A DNA stretch of 46,028 nt from NCBI GenBank assembly GCA_027491335.1, contig JAIXWJ010000054.1, forward strand, positions 1-46,028, read 5' to 3'. The translations under genes were made by a program, and so were the position numbers. Below, piece after piece: positions 32,901-41,136 of this stretch (positions are counted from its first letter, which is position 1; every line of letters begins with the position of its first letter). The stretch comes from Actinomycetes bacterium. GTDB taxonomy: Bacteria; Actinomycetota; Acidimicrobiia; Acidimicrobiales; Ilumatobacteraceae. Below the pieces are notes generated by a model, which was not told the origin of the DNA, ran no database searches, and saw only the letters and a program-made list of their open reading frames with translations.

Positions 32901-33164
32901 ATGGACGAGATGACGAACGACGCGAACTGGCAGGATCAGGCCAACTGCTTGGGGGTCGACCCCGACCTTTTCTTCCCCGAGCGTGGTGCATCCACTCGCG
33001 AGGCCAAGGAAGTGTGTCGCGGTTGTGTCGTGCGCATGGACTGTCTCGAGTACGCCCTCGTGAACGGCGAGAAGTTCGGTATCTGGGGCGGCCTCTCCGA
33101 GCGGGAGCGTCGTCGTCTGCGCCGTCAGCGCGCGCAGGCCACGCGCCGCACCGTCACCGCCTGA
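32901..33164 (+). CDS. WhiB-family transcriptional regulator
   Basis: The 87-residue product has the four cluster-binding Cys in ANCLG, EVCRGCVVRMDCLEY (C-x2-C-x5-C), then GIWGGLSERERRRLRR, the WhiB turn and basic DNA-binding tail. WhiB proteins bind a [4Fe-4S] cluster and act with the principal sigma factor in actinobacteria. The WhiB1/WhiB2-like size is normal. The ATG at 32901 is used; a second ATG at 32910 is possible. The 223-bp upstream gap has room for its promoter. The next gene converges on it with 14 bp between the stops. Confidence 0.95.
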   Translation: MDEMTNDANWQDQANCLGVDPDLFFPERGASTREAKEVCRGCVVRMDCLEYALVNGEKFGIWGGLSERERRRLRRQRAQATRRTVTA

Positions 33165-33178
33165 TCAACCGCGTTCTC

Positions 33179-33982
33179 TCAACCGCGTTTTCTCAATCGT
33201 TGTTCGATCGTCCGAGCTTCGGACACGTCGAGCCAGCGCCAATTGCTTCGAGGGATGTCCCGAAGCACCCGTTCGCTGAGAAGCCCGACCAGTTCGTTGT
33301 GTTCGATCGCACTTCCCACCTCGCGACACACGTCGTCGACCGCGCGAACGGCGTCGGCGGGACCGATGACGAAAGGTGAGATCAGGTTCATGCTCACCTG
33401 CACTCGATCACCCACCGGTAGTCCCAAGGTTCTGATTCCCGGTTGACGCACGCGACGAGCGATCTCGCGCGCGGTGTCGATCGACGTGCCCTCCACGAGC
33501 CAACAGTTGTAGGCAACCAGTTGGTCGCGCACACCGACGCACGCTGCACCCGCCGTCGGATGCGGGTGGTGGTTGCCGACGTCGGGGAACAATGACTTCC
33601 AGGCGTGACGTCGAACGTCGGGCAACGAGCGCTCTGGCCCGTATAGAAAACTCGGAACCCCATGGGTGCGTGCGAGCCAGTGGGCGAACTCGTCGCGGGC
33701 TCGCAGCGCGTCTTCGGATGATGAGCCCGACAGTGCGACGAACGGAACGACGTCGATGACCCCGAGACGCGGATGCACACCGTCGTGCTCGTGCAGAGTC
33801 AGTCGATCGATGGCCGCCGTCGCGAGTGCGCGAACCGCCACCTCGCCGACGAGCGTGAAGACGCTTCGGTGGTGATCACGATCGGTGTGACGATCGAGCA
33901 GATCGTCTCCGCACACCGCGTCGAGTGCCGTCAACACTCGTTGGTCGCGCCCTTCGCTGATGTTCACCACGCACTCCAGCAC
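33179..33982 (-). CDS. Glutamate formiminotransferase-domain protein
   Basis: The 267-residue product matches the N-terminal formiminotransferase domain of FTCD. It opens LECVVNISEGRD, then has HRSVFTLVG, LHEHDGVHPRLGVIDVVPFV (substrate-binding segment) and the C-terminal VSMNLISPF. There is no cyclodeaminase domain, as in many bacterial monofunctional forms. The enzyme moves a formimino group from formiminoglutamate to THF in His catabolism. A GTG at 33982 starts the domain; a TTG at 34000 is an alternative. It ends 14 bp from the whiB stop. Confidence 0.85.
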   Translation of the reverse strand: MLECVVNISEGRDQRVLTALDAVCGDDLLDRHTDRDHHRSVFTLVGEVAVRALATAAIDRLTLHEHDGVHPRLGVIDVVPFVALSGSSSEDALRARDEFAHWLARTHGVPSFLYGPERSLPDVRRHAWKSLFPDVGNHHPHPTAGAACVGVRDQLVAYNCWLVEGTSIDTAREIARRVRQPGIRTLGLPVGDRVQVSMNLISPFVIGPADAVRAVDDVCREVGSAIEHNELVGLLSERVLRDIPRSNWRWLDVSEARTIEQRLRKRG

Positions 33983-34045
33983 GGATTCACTTTGACACAA
34001 CGAGTGCTAGTTTTTCCTCATGTCCGACGTTGGGGGGCGACACGG

Positions 34046-36439
34046 ATGAAGCTCGAGCATCCGGAACCGTTCGGAAACACGTGGCGCGCGAGATGGATTT
34101 GGCATGGGCGTCCGAAGTTGACCATGCAAACCTCCACCCGCACGGCGTTGGCCGATCCGCGTGATCGCATCGTTCTTTTCCGTCGCGAGTTCACCCTGTC
34201 GTCCGTCCCCGAAACCGCACCCGCTCGCATGTGGGTCGATGGCCGGTACATCCTTCACGTCAATGGTGTCGAGGTCGCGCGGGGGCCCGTGCGCAACGAG
34301 CCGCGCAGCGCACGCTACGACTTCGTCGACATCGGTCCGTTTCTACGAGTCGGTGTCAACACCCTCGCGATCGTGGCCCGACACTTCGGGCAATCGACGT
34401 CGTGGTGGGTGCCCGTTCCGCCCACGTATTCGCTCGGCGCGGGATCGCTGGTGTTCGAGTGTCTCGTCGGTTCCGAGTGGATCGTCAGTGACGCCTCGTG
34501 GAGATCGTCGAACGGCGAGGCGTGGACTCCGGTTCCCGTTCCCGGTGACGTGGCCTGTCTTCCTCTCGAATCGTTCGACGCCCGCGCGCATTGCTGGGGA
34601 TGGACCGAGGTCGGATTCGACGATTCATCGTGGCGTTCGGCCCACGAGATCACGCCGTTGCACACCGGCGCCGATGGTCGACGATCGCCACCGAGTTCAC
34701 CGTTCGGCGCCCTGCGTCCATCGGTTCGCGTCGCGTACCCCACGGGGTCGATACACGTGGCACATGAGATCGGCTCGGCCACGGTGGTCGGTGCGCCCGA
34801 TCACGAGGACCCGGTGCGACAGGTGTTGCTCGACCAAGAATCGGCGACGGAACCGTCGGGCGTCGTCGTGCTCCATCGTTTCGATCTCGGACGCATCGCC
34901 GCCGGCTCGGTGACGCTCGAGGTGCGTGGCGCGGAATCCGGCACTCGCATCGATGTGGCCGCATCCGAACACGTCGACGCGAACGGACGTCTGGTCACCC
35001 TCGGACAACACGCCGGGTTCCGTTACGTGTGCCGTGGAACCGACGACACGTTCTCCACCTTCGACATCATCGGAACCAGATTCTTCAACGTCGTCGTGCG
35101 TGATCCGCGTGGCGCGAAGGCCAACGTCGAGGTGCGGTTGTCCGTGACCGATCGTCACCGACCGCGTCCCGCGGGAGCGTCGTTCGAATGTTCGGACGAA
35201 TCGCTGAACACCATCCACGCCATCGGCTTGCGCACCGTCGATCTGTGCGCGCTGGACGCCTACGTGGATTGCCCCACCCGGGAGCAACGCGCCTGGACGG
35301 GCGATTCGGTGGTGCATCAGATGGTCGACTTCGTGTCCAACCCCGATTGGTCGATGCCGGTGTGGCATCCGCAGTTGGCCACGCACGTTCGCCCGGACGG
35401 GATGTTGGCGATGGCGGCCGCCTCGGATTTCGCGGCCGACGATCAGATGTACCTCCCGGACTGGTCGTTGCATTGGATTCGTTCGGTTCGAAACATCCAT
35501 CAGTACACGGGGGACCGCGAGCTCGTGGCCGAGTTGTTGCCGATCGCCGAACGAGTGTTGCGATGGTTCGAGAGCTTCCTCGGCCCCGACGATCTGTTGC
35601 ACGATGTCACCGGCTGGGCGCTCAGCGATTGGGCGAGCGTGTACATGAACGGTTGCTCATCGCTCACCAACGCACTGTGGGCGCGGGGCTTGCGAGACTT
35701 CGCCGAGATGAGTTCGTGGCTGGGCAACGAAGCCAGTGCCCAATGGGCGCGCGCACGGCACGATTCGGTGCGTCGGGCGTTCGAGGTTTTCTGGGACGAG
35801 GGACGCGGCGTGTACATCGACCACATCGTCGAGGGCTCCAAGCGTCGCGAGGCCGCACAACATCCCGGAGCCATGGCCATCGTGGCCGGTCTCGTTCCCG
35901 AGGATCGTCTGTCGCGGGTGATCGAGGGCATCACCGATCGCCGACGATTGATCCGTCATTCGTACGTGATGGATCGGCTCACGGTGGACGGTGACGGGCA
36001 GGGCTTCGTGTACCTCATGAACGGCTTTCCGGTCGATCCACCGTGGGACGTGGAAAACCAGATGGTGGAGGCCGAACCCTTCTTCCAGTACGTGGTGCAC
36101 GACGCGATGGTGGCCGCCGGCCGGGCCGACCTCGTGGTGGAGTCGTGTCGACTGTGGCAGGTGTTCGTGGACGCCGGCGAGACCACGTGGCCCGAGTGTT
36201 GGGTCGGTGGCACCCGGTGTCACGGTTGGTCCTCCACCCCCACGGCCGATTTGGTGCGCCACGTCCTCGGCATCACGCCAGCCGAACCCGGATACGGCTC
36301 GGTACGCGTGTCACCCTCGTTGGGCGACTTGCAGTGGGCGCGCGCCACCGTCCCCACCCCGCATGGCTGGATCACCGTCGAGGCTCACGCCGATGGCCGT
36401 GTTTCGATCGACAGCCCGGTTCCGGTGGTGGGCGCCTGA
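34046..36439 (+). CDS. Alpha-L-rhamnosidase (GH78-type)
   Basis: The 797-residue product has the GH78 layout. An N-terminal beta-sandwich (WRARWIWHG...FTLSSVPETAPARMWVDGRYILHVNGVEVARGP) is typical for bacterial rhamnosidases. The (alpha/alpha)6 barrel has DCPTREQRAWTGD (about residues 408-420, acidic catalytic/binding residues). WPECWVGGTRCHGWSSTPTADL (with Glu) precedes the C-terminal beta domain (SVRVSPSLGDLQWARATVPTPHGW). It releases L-rhamnose from glycosides or polysaccharides. No signal peptide is visible, so it is probably cytoplasmic. The ATG at 34046 follows GGGGGG. Confidence 0.9.
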   Translation: MKLEHPEPFGNTWRARWIWHGRPKLTMQTSTRTALADPRDRIVLFRREFTLSSVPETAPARMWVDGRYILHVNGVEVARGPVRNEPRSARYDFVDIGPFLRVGVNTLAIVARHFGQSTSWWVPVPPTYSLGAGSLVFECLVGSEWIVSDASWRSSNGEAWTPVPVPGDVACLPLESFDARAHCWGWTEVGFDDSSWRSAHEITPLHTGADGRRSPPSSPFGALRPSVRVAYPTGSIHVAHEIGSATVVGAPDHEDPVRQVLLDQESATEPSGVVVLHRFDLGRIAAGSVTLEVRGAESGTRIDVAASEHVDANGRLVTLGQHAGFRYVCRGTDDTFSTFDIIGTRFFNVVVRDPRGAKANVEVRLSVTDRHRPRPAGASFECSDESLNTIHAIGLRTVDLCALDAYVDCPTREQRAWTGDSVVHQMVDFVSNPDWSMPVWHPQLATHVRPDGMLAMAAASDFAADDQMYLPDWSLHWIRSVRNIHQYTGDRELVAELLPIAERVLRWFESFLGPDDLLHDVTGWALSDWASVYMNGCSSLTNALWARGLRDFAEMSSWLGNEASAQWARARHDSVRRAFEVFWDEGRGVYIDHIVEGSKRREAAQHPGAMAIVAGLVPEDRLSRVIEGITDRRRLIRHSYVMDRLTVDGDGQGFVYLMNGFPVDPPWDVENQMVEAEPFFQYVVHDAMVAAGRADLVVESCRLWQVFVDAGETTWPECWVGGTRCHGWSSTPTADLVRHVLGITPAEPGYGSVRVSPSLGDLQWARATVPTPHGWITVEAHADGRVSIDSPVPVVGA

Positions 36440-36472
36440 ACACCCTCGGGTGTGAGGTGATACCCTGACCAC

Positions 36473-36643
36473 ATGATCGCAGCACTGGGTTCAACCGAAA
36501 TCATCGCCATTTGCGCTGTGGTCGTTGTTCTGTTCGGCGGAACGAAGATCCCGAAGTTGGCTCGCAATCTGGGTCAGGCCCAGAAGGAGTTCAAGAAGGG
36601 TCTCACCGACGGCGCCAAGGATGACGACTCCGCCAAGGAGTGA
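36473..36643 (+). CDS. tatA: Sec-independent protein translocase subunit TatA
   Basis: This 56-residue product is too short for most gene lists but is a clear TatA. One membrane helix near the N-terminus ([14 protein letters not shown]) is followed by the hinge [22 protein letters not shown] (amphipathic helix with the FG-x-x-x-x-P hinge) and an acidic tail (DDDSAKE). TatA forms the pore for folded proteins with twin-Arg signals. AGGTGA precedes the ATG. The partner tatC is not in the window. The gene lies 33 bp after the rhamnosidase gene. Confidence 0.93.
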   Translation: MIAALGSTEIIAICAVVVVLFGGTKIPKLARNLGQAQKEFKKGLTDGAKDDDSAKE

Positions 36644-36660
36644 TCGTTAGTTCGTGATCG

Positions 36661-36918
36661 CTAGTTCGTGGCGATCGACAACGTGAGACGACGGCGCTTG
36701 CTGATGCGTCGACGCTCGCGTTCGCTGCATCCGCCCCACACACCGTGGTCGATGTGGTTCTCCAAGGCGTATTCGAGGCATTGCGCCGTCACGTTGCAGG
36801 TGGCGCAGATCTTGCGCGCGCGGTCGACTCCCACGCCGTCGCTGGGGAAGAACGTGTTGGGGGGATACGCCCGGCATGCGCCTTGGGCCATCCACGATTC
36901 GGTGGTCTCGTCGTTCAT
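36661..36918 (-). CDS. WhiB-family transcriptional regulator (second copy)
   Basis: The 85-residue product has the four WhiB Cys in GACRAYPP and KICATCNVTAQCLEY (C-x2-C-x5-C), then GVWGGCSERERRRISKRRR with an extra Cys in the turn. It has the same layout as the protein at 32901-33164 but is clearly different in sequence. The ATG at 36918 follows AAGGAG. It is convergent with tatA, 17 bp between the stops. The upstream 333-bp gap is its promoter region. Confidence 0.95.
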   Translation of the reverse strand: MNDETTESWMAQGACRAYPPNTFFPSDGVGVDRARKICATCNVTAQCLEYALENHIDHGVWGGCSERERRRISKRRRLTLSIATN

Positions 36919-37251
36919 GGTGTTGTCTCCTTGTGCGAAGTTGGTTTCCGCCCGCTTCGCCCGCTGAGAAGCTGTTCGTAGGGTTCCGATGTTCGGTCAG
37001 GATTCTGACGCTCCCATCGGGCCTGCGGTTCCAGCCGCCCACAGTCAAGCACGGGTGTCCGAGGACCTCCAGTCGGGTCGGTGCGGAATCGGTCCGATCT
37101 CACGGATCGGACACGCTGTCAACGCCGGTAGGGTTGGGCTGACCAGCGGTTATGCCCCGGATTCGTCGCCGTCGGACGGAACGTGAGAATTCGGAAATAA
37201 CCTCTGACCAGCACCTCGACCAGAATCCTCGACCAGAATCACGGAGCCGCC
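36919..37251. other. Intergenic region between whiB and a small unknown gene
   Basis: This 333-bp region separates two divergent genes. It contains no credible ORF. A perfect inverted repeat (37092-37112) lies nearer the plus-strand gene; the rest holds only short direct repeats near its right end (CGACCAGAATC twice). Confidence 0.5.
37092..37112. repeat. Inverted repeat GTCCGATC-N5-GATCGGAC
   Basis: Eight-base perfect arms around TCACG form a 21-bp dyad in the divergent intergenic region. It could be an operator for a dimeric regulator of either flanking gene; there is no U-tract for a terminator. Confidence 0.4.
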
Positions 37252-37539
37252 ATGTCGGATACCTACGCCAGCACCGAACCCGCCCGGGCCCATGTCCGGA
37301 TCGTCTTTCTCGGACCGGTGGCCCCGCATTGGGACGTCGTCGGCGATTTCGGCGATCGGACCGTGGTCGAAGAGTTCCGCACCCGCGCCTTGGCTCGCTT
37401 GGTGTTGCTGCCCTACACCGATCCCCAGTTCAAGCGGAACCGCGAGCGCATCATGCGCGACGGTGAGCGCGAGAACGTCACGGTGGAATGGGATCTGGGC
37501 TTCGACGAATCGCTCATCGACGCTCCCAGCGGCCGCTGA
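37252..37539 (+). CDS. Small uncharacterised protein
   Basis: The 95-residue product (SDTYASTEPARAHVRIVFLGPVAPHWDVVGDFGD...) looks like a folded alpha/beta cytoplasmic protein with no recognised motif. An ACGGAG ribosome-binding site precedes the ATG at 37252, and the ORF ends 45 bp before ppk on the same strand. Its position suggests co-transcription with ppk, but no link to phosphate is visible in its sequence. Confidence 0.6.
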   Translation: MSDTYASTEPARAHVRIVFLGPVAPHWDVVGDFGDRTVVEEFRTRALARLVLLPYTDPQFKRNRERIMRDGERENVTVEWDLGFDESLIDAPSGR

Positions 37540-37584
37540 TCGCGTTCGCCGTCGAACGGGTCGATCGACACGGGTGAATTCTCG

Positions 37585-39720
37585 GTGAACCACCCCAACG
37601 ACCCCGGCTCCGCCGTGTCTACTGTTCGCATCGTGAGCGATCCGACCCCCAGTGGCCTGCCCCGCAACATCATCAATCGCGAGCTGAGTTGGCTCGATTT
37701 CAACGAGCGCGTCCTGCGCATGGCCACCGAGCCCGGCATCCCCTTGTTGGAACGAGTCAAGTTCTGTTCCATTTTCTCGTCCAATCTCGACGAGTTCTTC
37801 CAGGTGCGCGTGGCGGCCATGACCGACCAGGAGGCCGCCGGCATCACAGCGCTGCTACCCGACGGCATCTCCCCGGCTCGTCAGTTGAAGATGGCGCTCG
37901 AGCGCGTGCGCGAATTGTGCGCCCGTCAGCAACGACTGGCTCTCGACGTTCTGCTGCCCCAACTGGCCCGAGAGGGCATTCACGTGTGCCGTTGGACCGA
38001 CCTCTCGGCCGAAGAGCGTGCCACCTGCGAGCGCTTCTATCAGGACCGAGTTTTCCCGGTCCTCACCCCGCTCGCGGTCGATCCGGCGCACCCCTTCCCG
38101 TACGTGTCCAATCTGTCGTTCAGCATCGCGGCCATGATTCGCGACGACGACACCGGTGAGGAGCGCTTCGCGCGGGTGAAGGTGCCCACCCTGTTCCCGC
38201 GCCTCTACGAAATCTCCGGCACGTCCCGATTCATCCCGGTGGAGGACATCATCATCGCCCAATTGGGCACGCTGTTCCCGGGCATGACCGTCGGTCGCGC
38301 CACCACGTTCCGCATCACTCGCAACGCCGATCTCACCCTCGAGGACGAGGAAGCCGACGACCTGTTGCAGGCCGTCGAGATGGAACTGCGGCGTCGCCGG
38401 TTCGGCCGAGCGGTGCGATTGGAAATCGATCGTTCCACCGACGTCGAGATGCGTCGGCTGTTGATCGAGGAACACGACCTCACCGACCGTGACGTCATCG
38501 ACGTGGACGGTCTCATCGATCTCACCTGTCTGATGCAGATCCATTCCATCGATCGGCCGGAATTGAAGGACGACCCGTGGCAACCGGTCACGGCGGGACG
38601 ATTGGCCGCCGCCGAGGAGGCCGATCGTTCGATCTTCGCGGTCGTGCGTGAACGGGCCCTTTTGGTGCACCATCCCTACGAGAGTTTCGCCAGTTCGGTG
38701 GAGGAGTTCCTCTCCCAGTCCGCCGACGACCCTCGGGTGCAGAGCATCAAGATGACGCTGTATCGCACCAGTGGCGACAGCCCGATCGCCCGACATCTCA
38801 TTCGCGCCGCCGAACGCGGAGTTCAGGTGGCGGTGTTGGTGGAACTGAAGGCTCGATTCGACGAGGCCACCAACGTCACCTGGGCCAAAGCGTTCGAACG
38901 GGCCGGTGTGCACGTCGTGTACGGCGTGGTGGGGTTGAAGACTCACGCGAAGTGCGTGTTGGTCGTGCGCGAGGACGCCGATGGTTTGCGTCGATACGTG
39001 CATCTCGGAACCGGCAACTACAACTCGCGCACCGCGCGTTTGTACGAGGATCTGGGTTACATCACGTGCGAACCCGAGATCACCGCCGATGCCGCGCAGT
39101 TGTTCAATCACCTCACGGGCTACAGCCGCAACGTGGAATACCAACGTTTGTTGGTGGCTCCCGATCATCTGCGTCGTCGATTGATCGAGTTGATCGACCG
39201 TGAGGCGTCCTTCGGATCCAAGGGACACGTCACCATCAAGGTGAATTCGTTGGCCGATTCCGAGATGATCGAGCACTTGTACGCGGCATCGAACGCGGGT
39301 GCTCGCGTCGACCTGATCGTCCGCGGAATTTGTTGCCTGCGCGCTGGCGTGCCCGGACTGAGCGAGAACATCCGTGTCCGTTCGGTGCTGGGTCGTTATC
39401 TCGAGCATTCGCGCATCTTCCGATTCGCCAATGGTCAGGGGGATGGCCAGGTGTTGCACCTCATGGGCTCGGCCGACCTGATGGGGCGCAACCTCGATCG
39501 GCGTGTCGAGGTGCTCACGCCCCTGACGCATCCCCGGCATCAGGATTGGTTGGATCACACCCTCGATGTGTTGCTCGACCCCGATGCACCGGCTTTCGAG
39601 ATGGCGCCAGACGGCGAGTGGCTCCGTGTCGGACCGGCGTCGTTCGAACCGCATCCGCAACGACGTCTCTACGAATGGGCGTCGGCGCAACAGACCCGTC
39701 GGACGAACAACCGTCACTGA
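37585..39720 (+). CDS. ppk1: Polyphosphate kinase 1
   Basis: The 711-residue product is full-length PPK1. It has INRELSWLDFNERVL (N domain), the phosphohistidine region LLVHHPYESFASSVEEFL, AIKMTLYRTSGD-like VQSIKMTLYRTSGD, VLVELKARFDEATNVTWAKAFERAGVHVVYG, KTHAKCVLVVR (second His) and TGNYN. It makes polyphosphate from ATP reversibly. It precedes the pst operon, and PHO-type repeats overlap its start on the opposite strand. The start is uncertain: GTG at 37585 or GTG at 37633. Confidence 0.96.
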   Translation: MNHPNDPGSAVSTVRIVSDPTPSGLPRNIINRELSWLDFNERVLRMATEPGIPLLERVKFCSIFSSNLDEFFQVRVAAMTDQEAAGITALLPDGISPARQLKMALERVRELCARQQRLALDVLLPQLAREGIHVCRWTDLSAEERATCERFYQDRVFPVLTPLAVDPAHPFPYVSNLSFSIAAMIRDDDTGEERFARVKVPTLFPRLYEISGTSRFIPVEDIIIAQLGTLFPGMTVGRATTFRITRNADLTLEDEEADDLLQAVEMELRRRRFGRAVRLEIDRSTDVEMRRLLIEEHDLTDRDVIDVDGLIDLTCLMQIHSIDRPELKDDPWQPVTAGRLAAAEEADRSIFAVVRERALLVHHPYESFASSVEEFLSQSADDPRVQSIKMTLYRTSGDSPIARHLIRAAERGVQVAVLVELKARFDEATNVTWAKAFERAGVHVVYGVVGLKTHAKCVLVVREDADGLRRYVHLGTGNYNSRTARLYEDLGYITCEPEITADAAQLFNHLTGYSRNVEYQRLLVAPDHLRRRLIELIDREASFGSKGHVTIKVNSLADSEMIEHLYAASNAGARVDLIVRGICCLRAGVPGLSENIRVRSVLGRYLEHSRIFRFANGQGDGQVLHLMGSADLMGRNLDRRVEVLTPLTHPRHQDWLDHTLDVLLDPDAPAFEMAPDGEWLRVGPASFEPHPQRRLYEWASAQQTRRTNNRH

Positions 39721-39750
39721 TTCGGGCCGAACACCAAGAAGCCAACTGTC

Positions 39751-39772
39751 GTTCATCTTCCGTTCACCTGAA
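39751..39772 (+). promoter_or_regulatory. PHO box upstream of pstS
   Basis: Two 11-bp direct-repeat units, GTTCATCTTCC (39751-39761) and GTTCACCTGAA (39762-39772), match the actinobacterial PhoP-box pattern with a GTTCA core each. A TACGTT hexamer about 28 bp on can serve as the -10. A GTTCACC in the opposite direction (around 39778-39784) gives an extra half-site. Confidence 0.72.
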
Positions 39773-39854
39773 CACAAGGTGAACTTCACGGTGATTTCCT
39801 ACGTTGTGGTTACACGGACGTGAACCCGTGTCCTCACCCCAAGGAGAATCATCG

Positions 39855-40931
39855 ATGAACATCAAGCGCTGGTCATTGCTCGCGGCAGTCGCCGTGGCAT
39901 TCCCGCTCGCGGCCTGTGGCGGAGACGACTCGTCGTCGACCACCGAGGCCCCGGCCACGTCGGAGACCCCGTCGTCCGAGGCCCCCACCGATGGTGGCCT
40001 GTCGGGCTCGATCTTCGTGTCGGGCTCGTCCACCGTCGAGCCCATCAGCACTGCAGTCGCCAAGTTGTTCAGCGACGCCAACCCCGATCTGGCCATCCAG
40101 GTGGAAGGCCCCGGCACCGGTGACGGCTTCGCCAAGTTCTGCGCCGGAGAGACCGACATCTCGAACGCCTCGCGCGCCATCAAGGACGAAGAAATCGCAA
40201 CCTGCACCGAGAACGGTGTCGAGTACATCGAGTTGAAGGTGGCCATCGACGGTCTGTCCGTGATCACCTCGGCCAAGAACACCGCCATCGAGTGCGTGAG
40301 CTTCGCCGACCTGTGGGTGCTCCTCGGACCCGACGCCACCGGTCGCAACAATTGGAGCGACGCCGATGACGCGGCCGCCGAACTGAGTGCCGCGGTCGGA
40401 ACCGACTTCGGAACCCTGCACACGCCGTACCCGGATGCCCCGTTGACCGTGACCGCCCCCGGTGAGGAGTCGGGCACCTTCGACTCGTTCGTCGAGATCG
40501 TGCTCGGCAAGGTCGCCAAGGCCCTCGGGGTCGAGGATGACGCTCCGCGTCCCGACTACACCGCCAGCCCCAACGACAACGTGATCATCGAGGGCATCGC
40601 CGCCAATGACACGTCGCTCGGCTGGGTCGGATTCGCCTTCGTGGAAGAGAACCTCGACGTCGTGAAGCCGCTGCAGGTGGACAAGGGCGACGGTTGTGTC
40701 GAGCCCACCAACGAGAGCATCGCCTCGGGGGACTACCCGATCGCTCGTTCGCTCTACATCTACGTGAGCAAGAACAAGCTGGCCGAGAACGCCGCGCTGG
40801 AGGCCTTCGTGGACTTCTACCTGAGCGACGAGGGAATGGCCGTCATCGGAACCGGTGAGGGTCAGGTGCCGTACGTGCCGTTGGCCTCGGCCGATCTGGA
40901 GGCCACTCGCGCCGCCTGGGCCGCTCGCTGA
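39855..40931 (+). CDS. pstS: Phosphate ABC transporter substrate-binding lipoprotein
   Basis: The 358-residue product has a lipoprotein signal (lipobox LAAC at residues about 17-20) followed by an acidic Ser/Thr linker. The binding domain starts SIFVSGSSTVEPISTAVAKLF (phosphate-binding SGSST), then GTGDGFAKFCAGETDISNASR and GEESGTFDSFVEIVL. It captures phosphate outside the membrane. AAGGAGAATC precedes the ATG. PHO boxes lie upstream, and a hairpin separates it from pstC. Confidence 0.97.
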   Translation: MNIKRWSLLAAVAVAFPLAACGGDDSSSTTEAPATSETPSSEAPTDGGLSGSIFVSGSSTVEPISTAVAKLFSDANPDLAIQVEGPGTGDGFAKFCAGETDISNASRAIKDEEIATCTENGVEYIELKVAIDGLSVITSAKNTAIECVSFADLWVLLGPDATGRNNWSDADDAAAELSAAVGTDFGTLHTPYPDAPLTVTAPGEESGTFDSFVEIVLGKVAKALGVEDDAPRPDYTASPNDNVIIEGIAANDTSLGWVGFAFVEENLDVVKPLQVDKGDGCVEPTNESIASGDYPIARSLYIYVSKNKLAENAALEAFVDFYLSDEGMAVIGTGEGQVPYVPLASADLEATRAAWAAR

Positions 40932-40992
40932 TCGAGCCCACCGTCATCGCACGGTCCGACGCCTCCTCCCCGGAGTCGGACCGCGGGAACGA

Positions 40993-41016
40993 GTGCCGCC
41001 CCTTCGGGGGCGGCAC
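40993..41016 (+). terminator. Hairpin between pstS and pstC (attenuator)
   Basis: GTGCCGCCCC pairs perfectly with GGGGCGGCAC across a TTCG tetraloop. It lies 60 bp past pstS inside the operon and lacks a long U-tract, so partial termination or mRNA protection would give more PstS than permease. Confidence 0.75.
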
Positions 41017-41136
41017 TTCGACGTGGGAGGACCTTTCACGGAGCACCGCGCTCGACCGGCGATCGGTGGTCGGTGCGCCGTTTGTGAATGGTGAAGAATG
41101 TCAGCAAGACTCCGAATGTTCACCGAACGGGAGACC

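Noticed and set aside
33179-34000. TTG at 34000 as the formiminotransferase start
   Set aside because: The GTG at 33982 starts right at the conserved LECVVNISEGRD segment; TTG is kept only as an alternative.
37855-39789. 644-codon minus-strand frame opposite ppk
   Set aside because: It is a His/Gln/Val-rich shadow; ppk on the plus strand has all catalytic motifs.
41119-41129. GTTCACCGAAC just before pstC as a PHO box
   Set aside because: Only a single 11-bp unit is present; the neighbouring 11 bases do not repeat the core.
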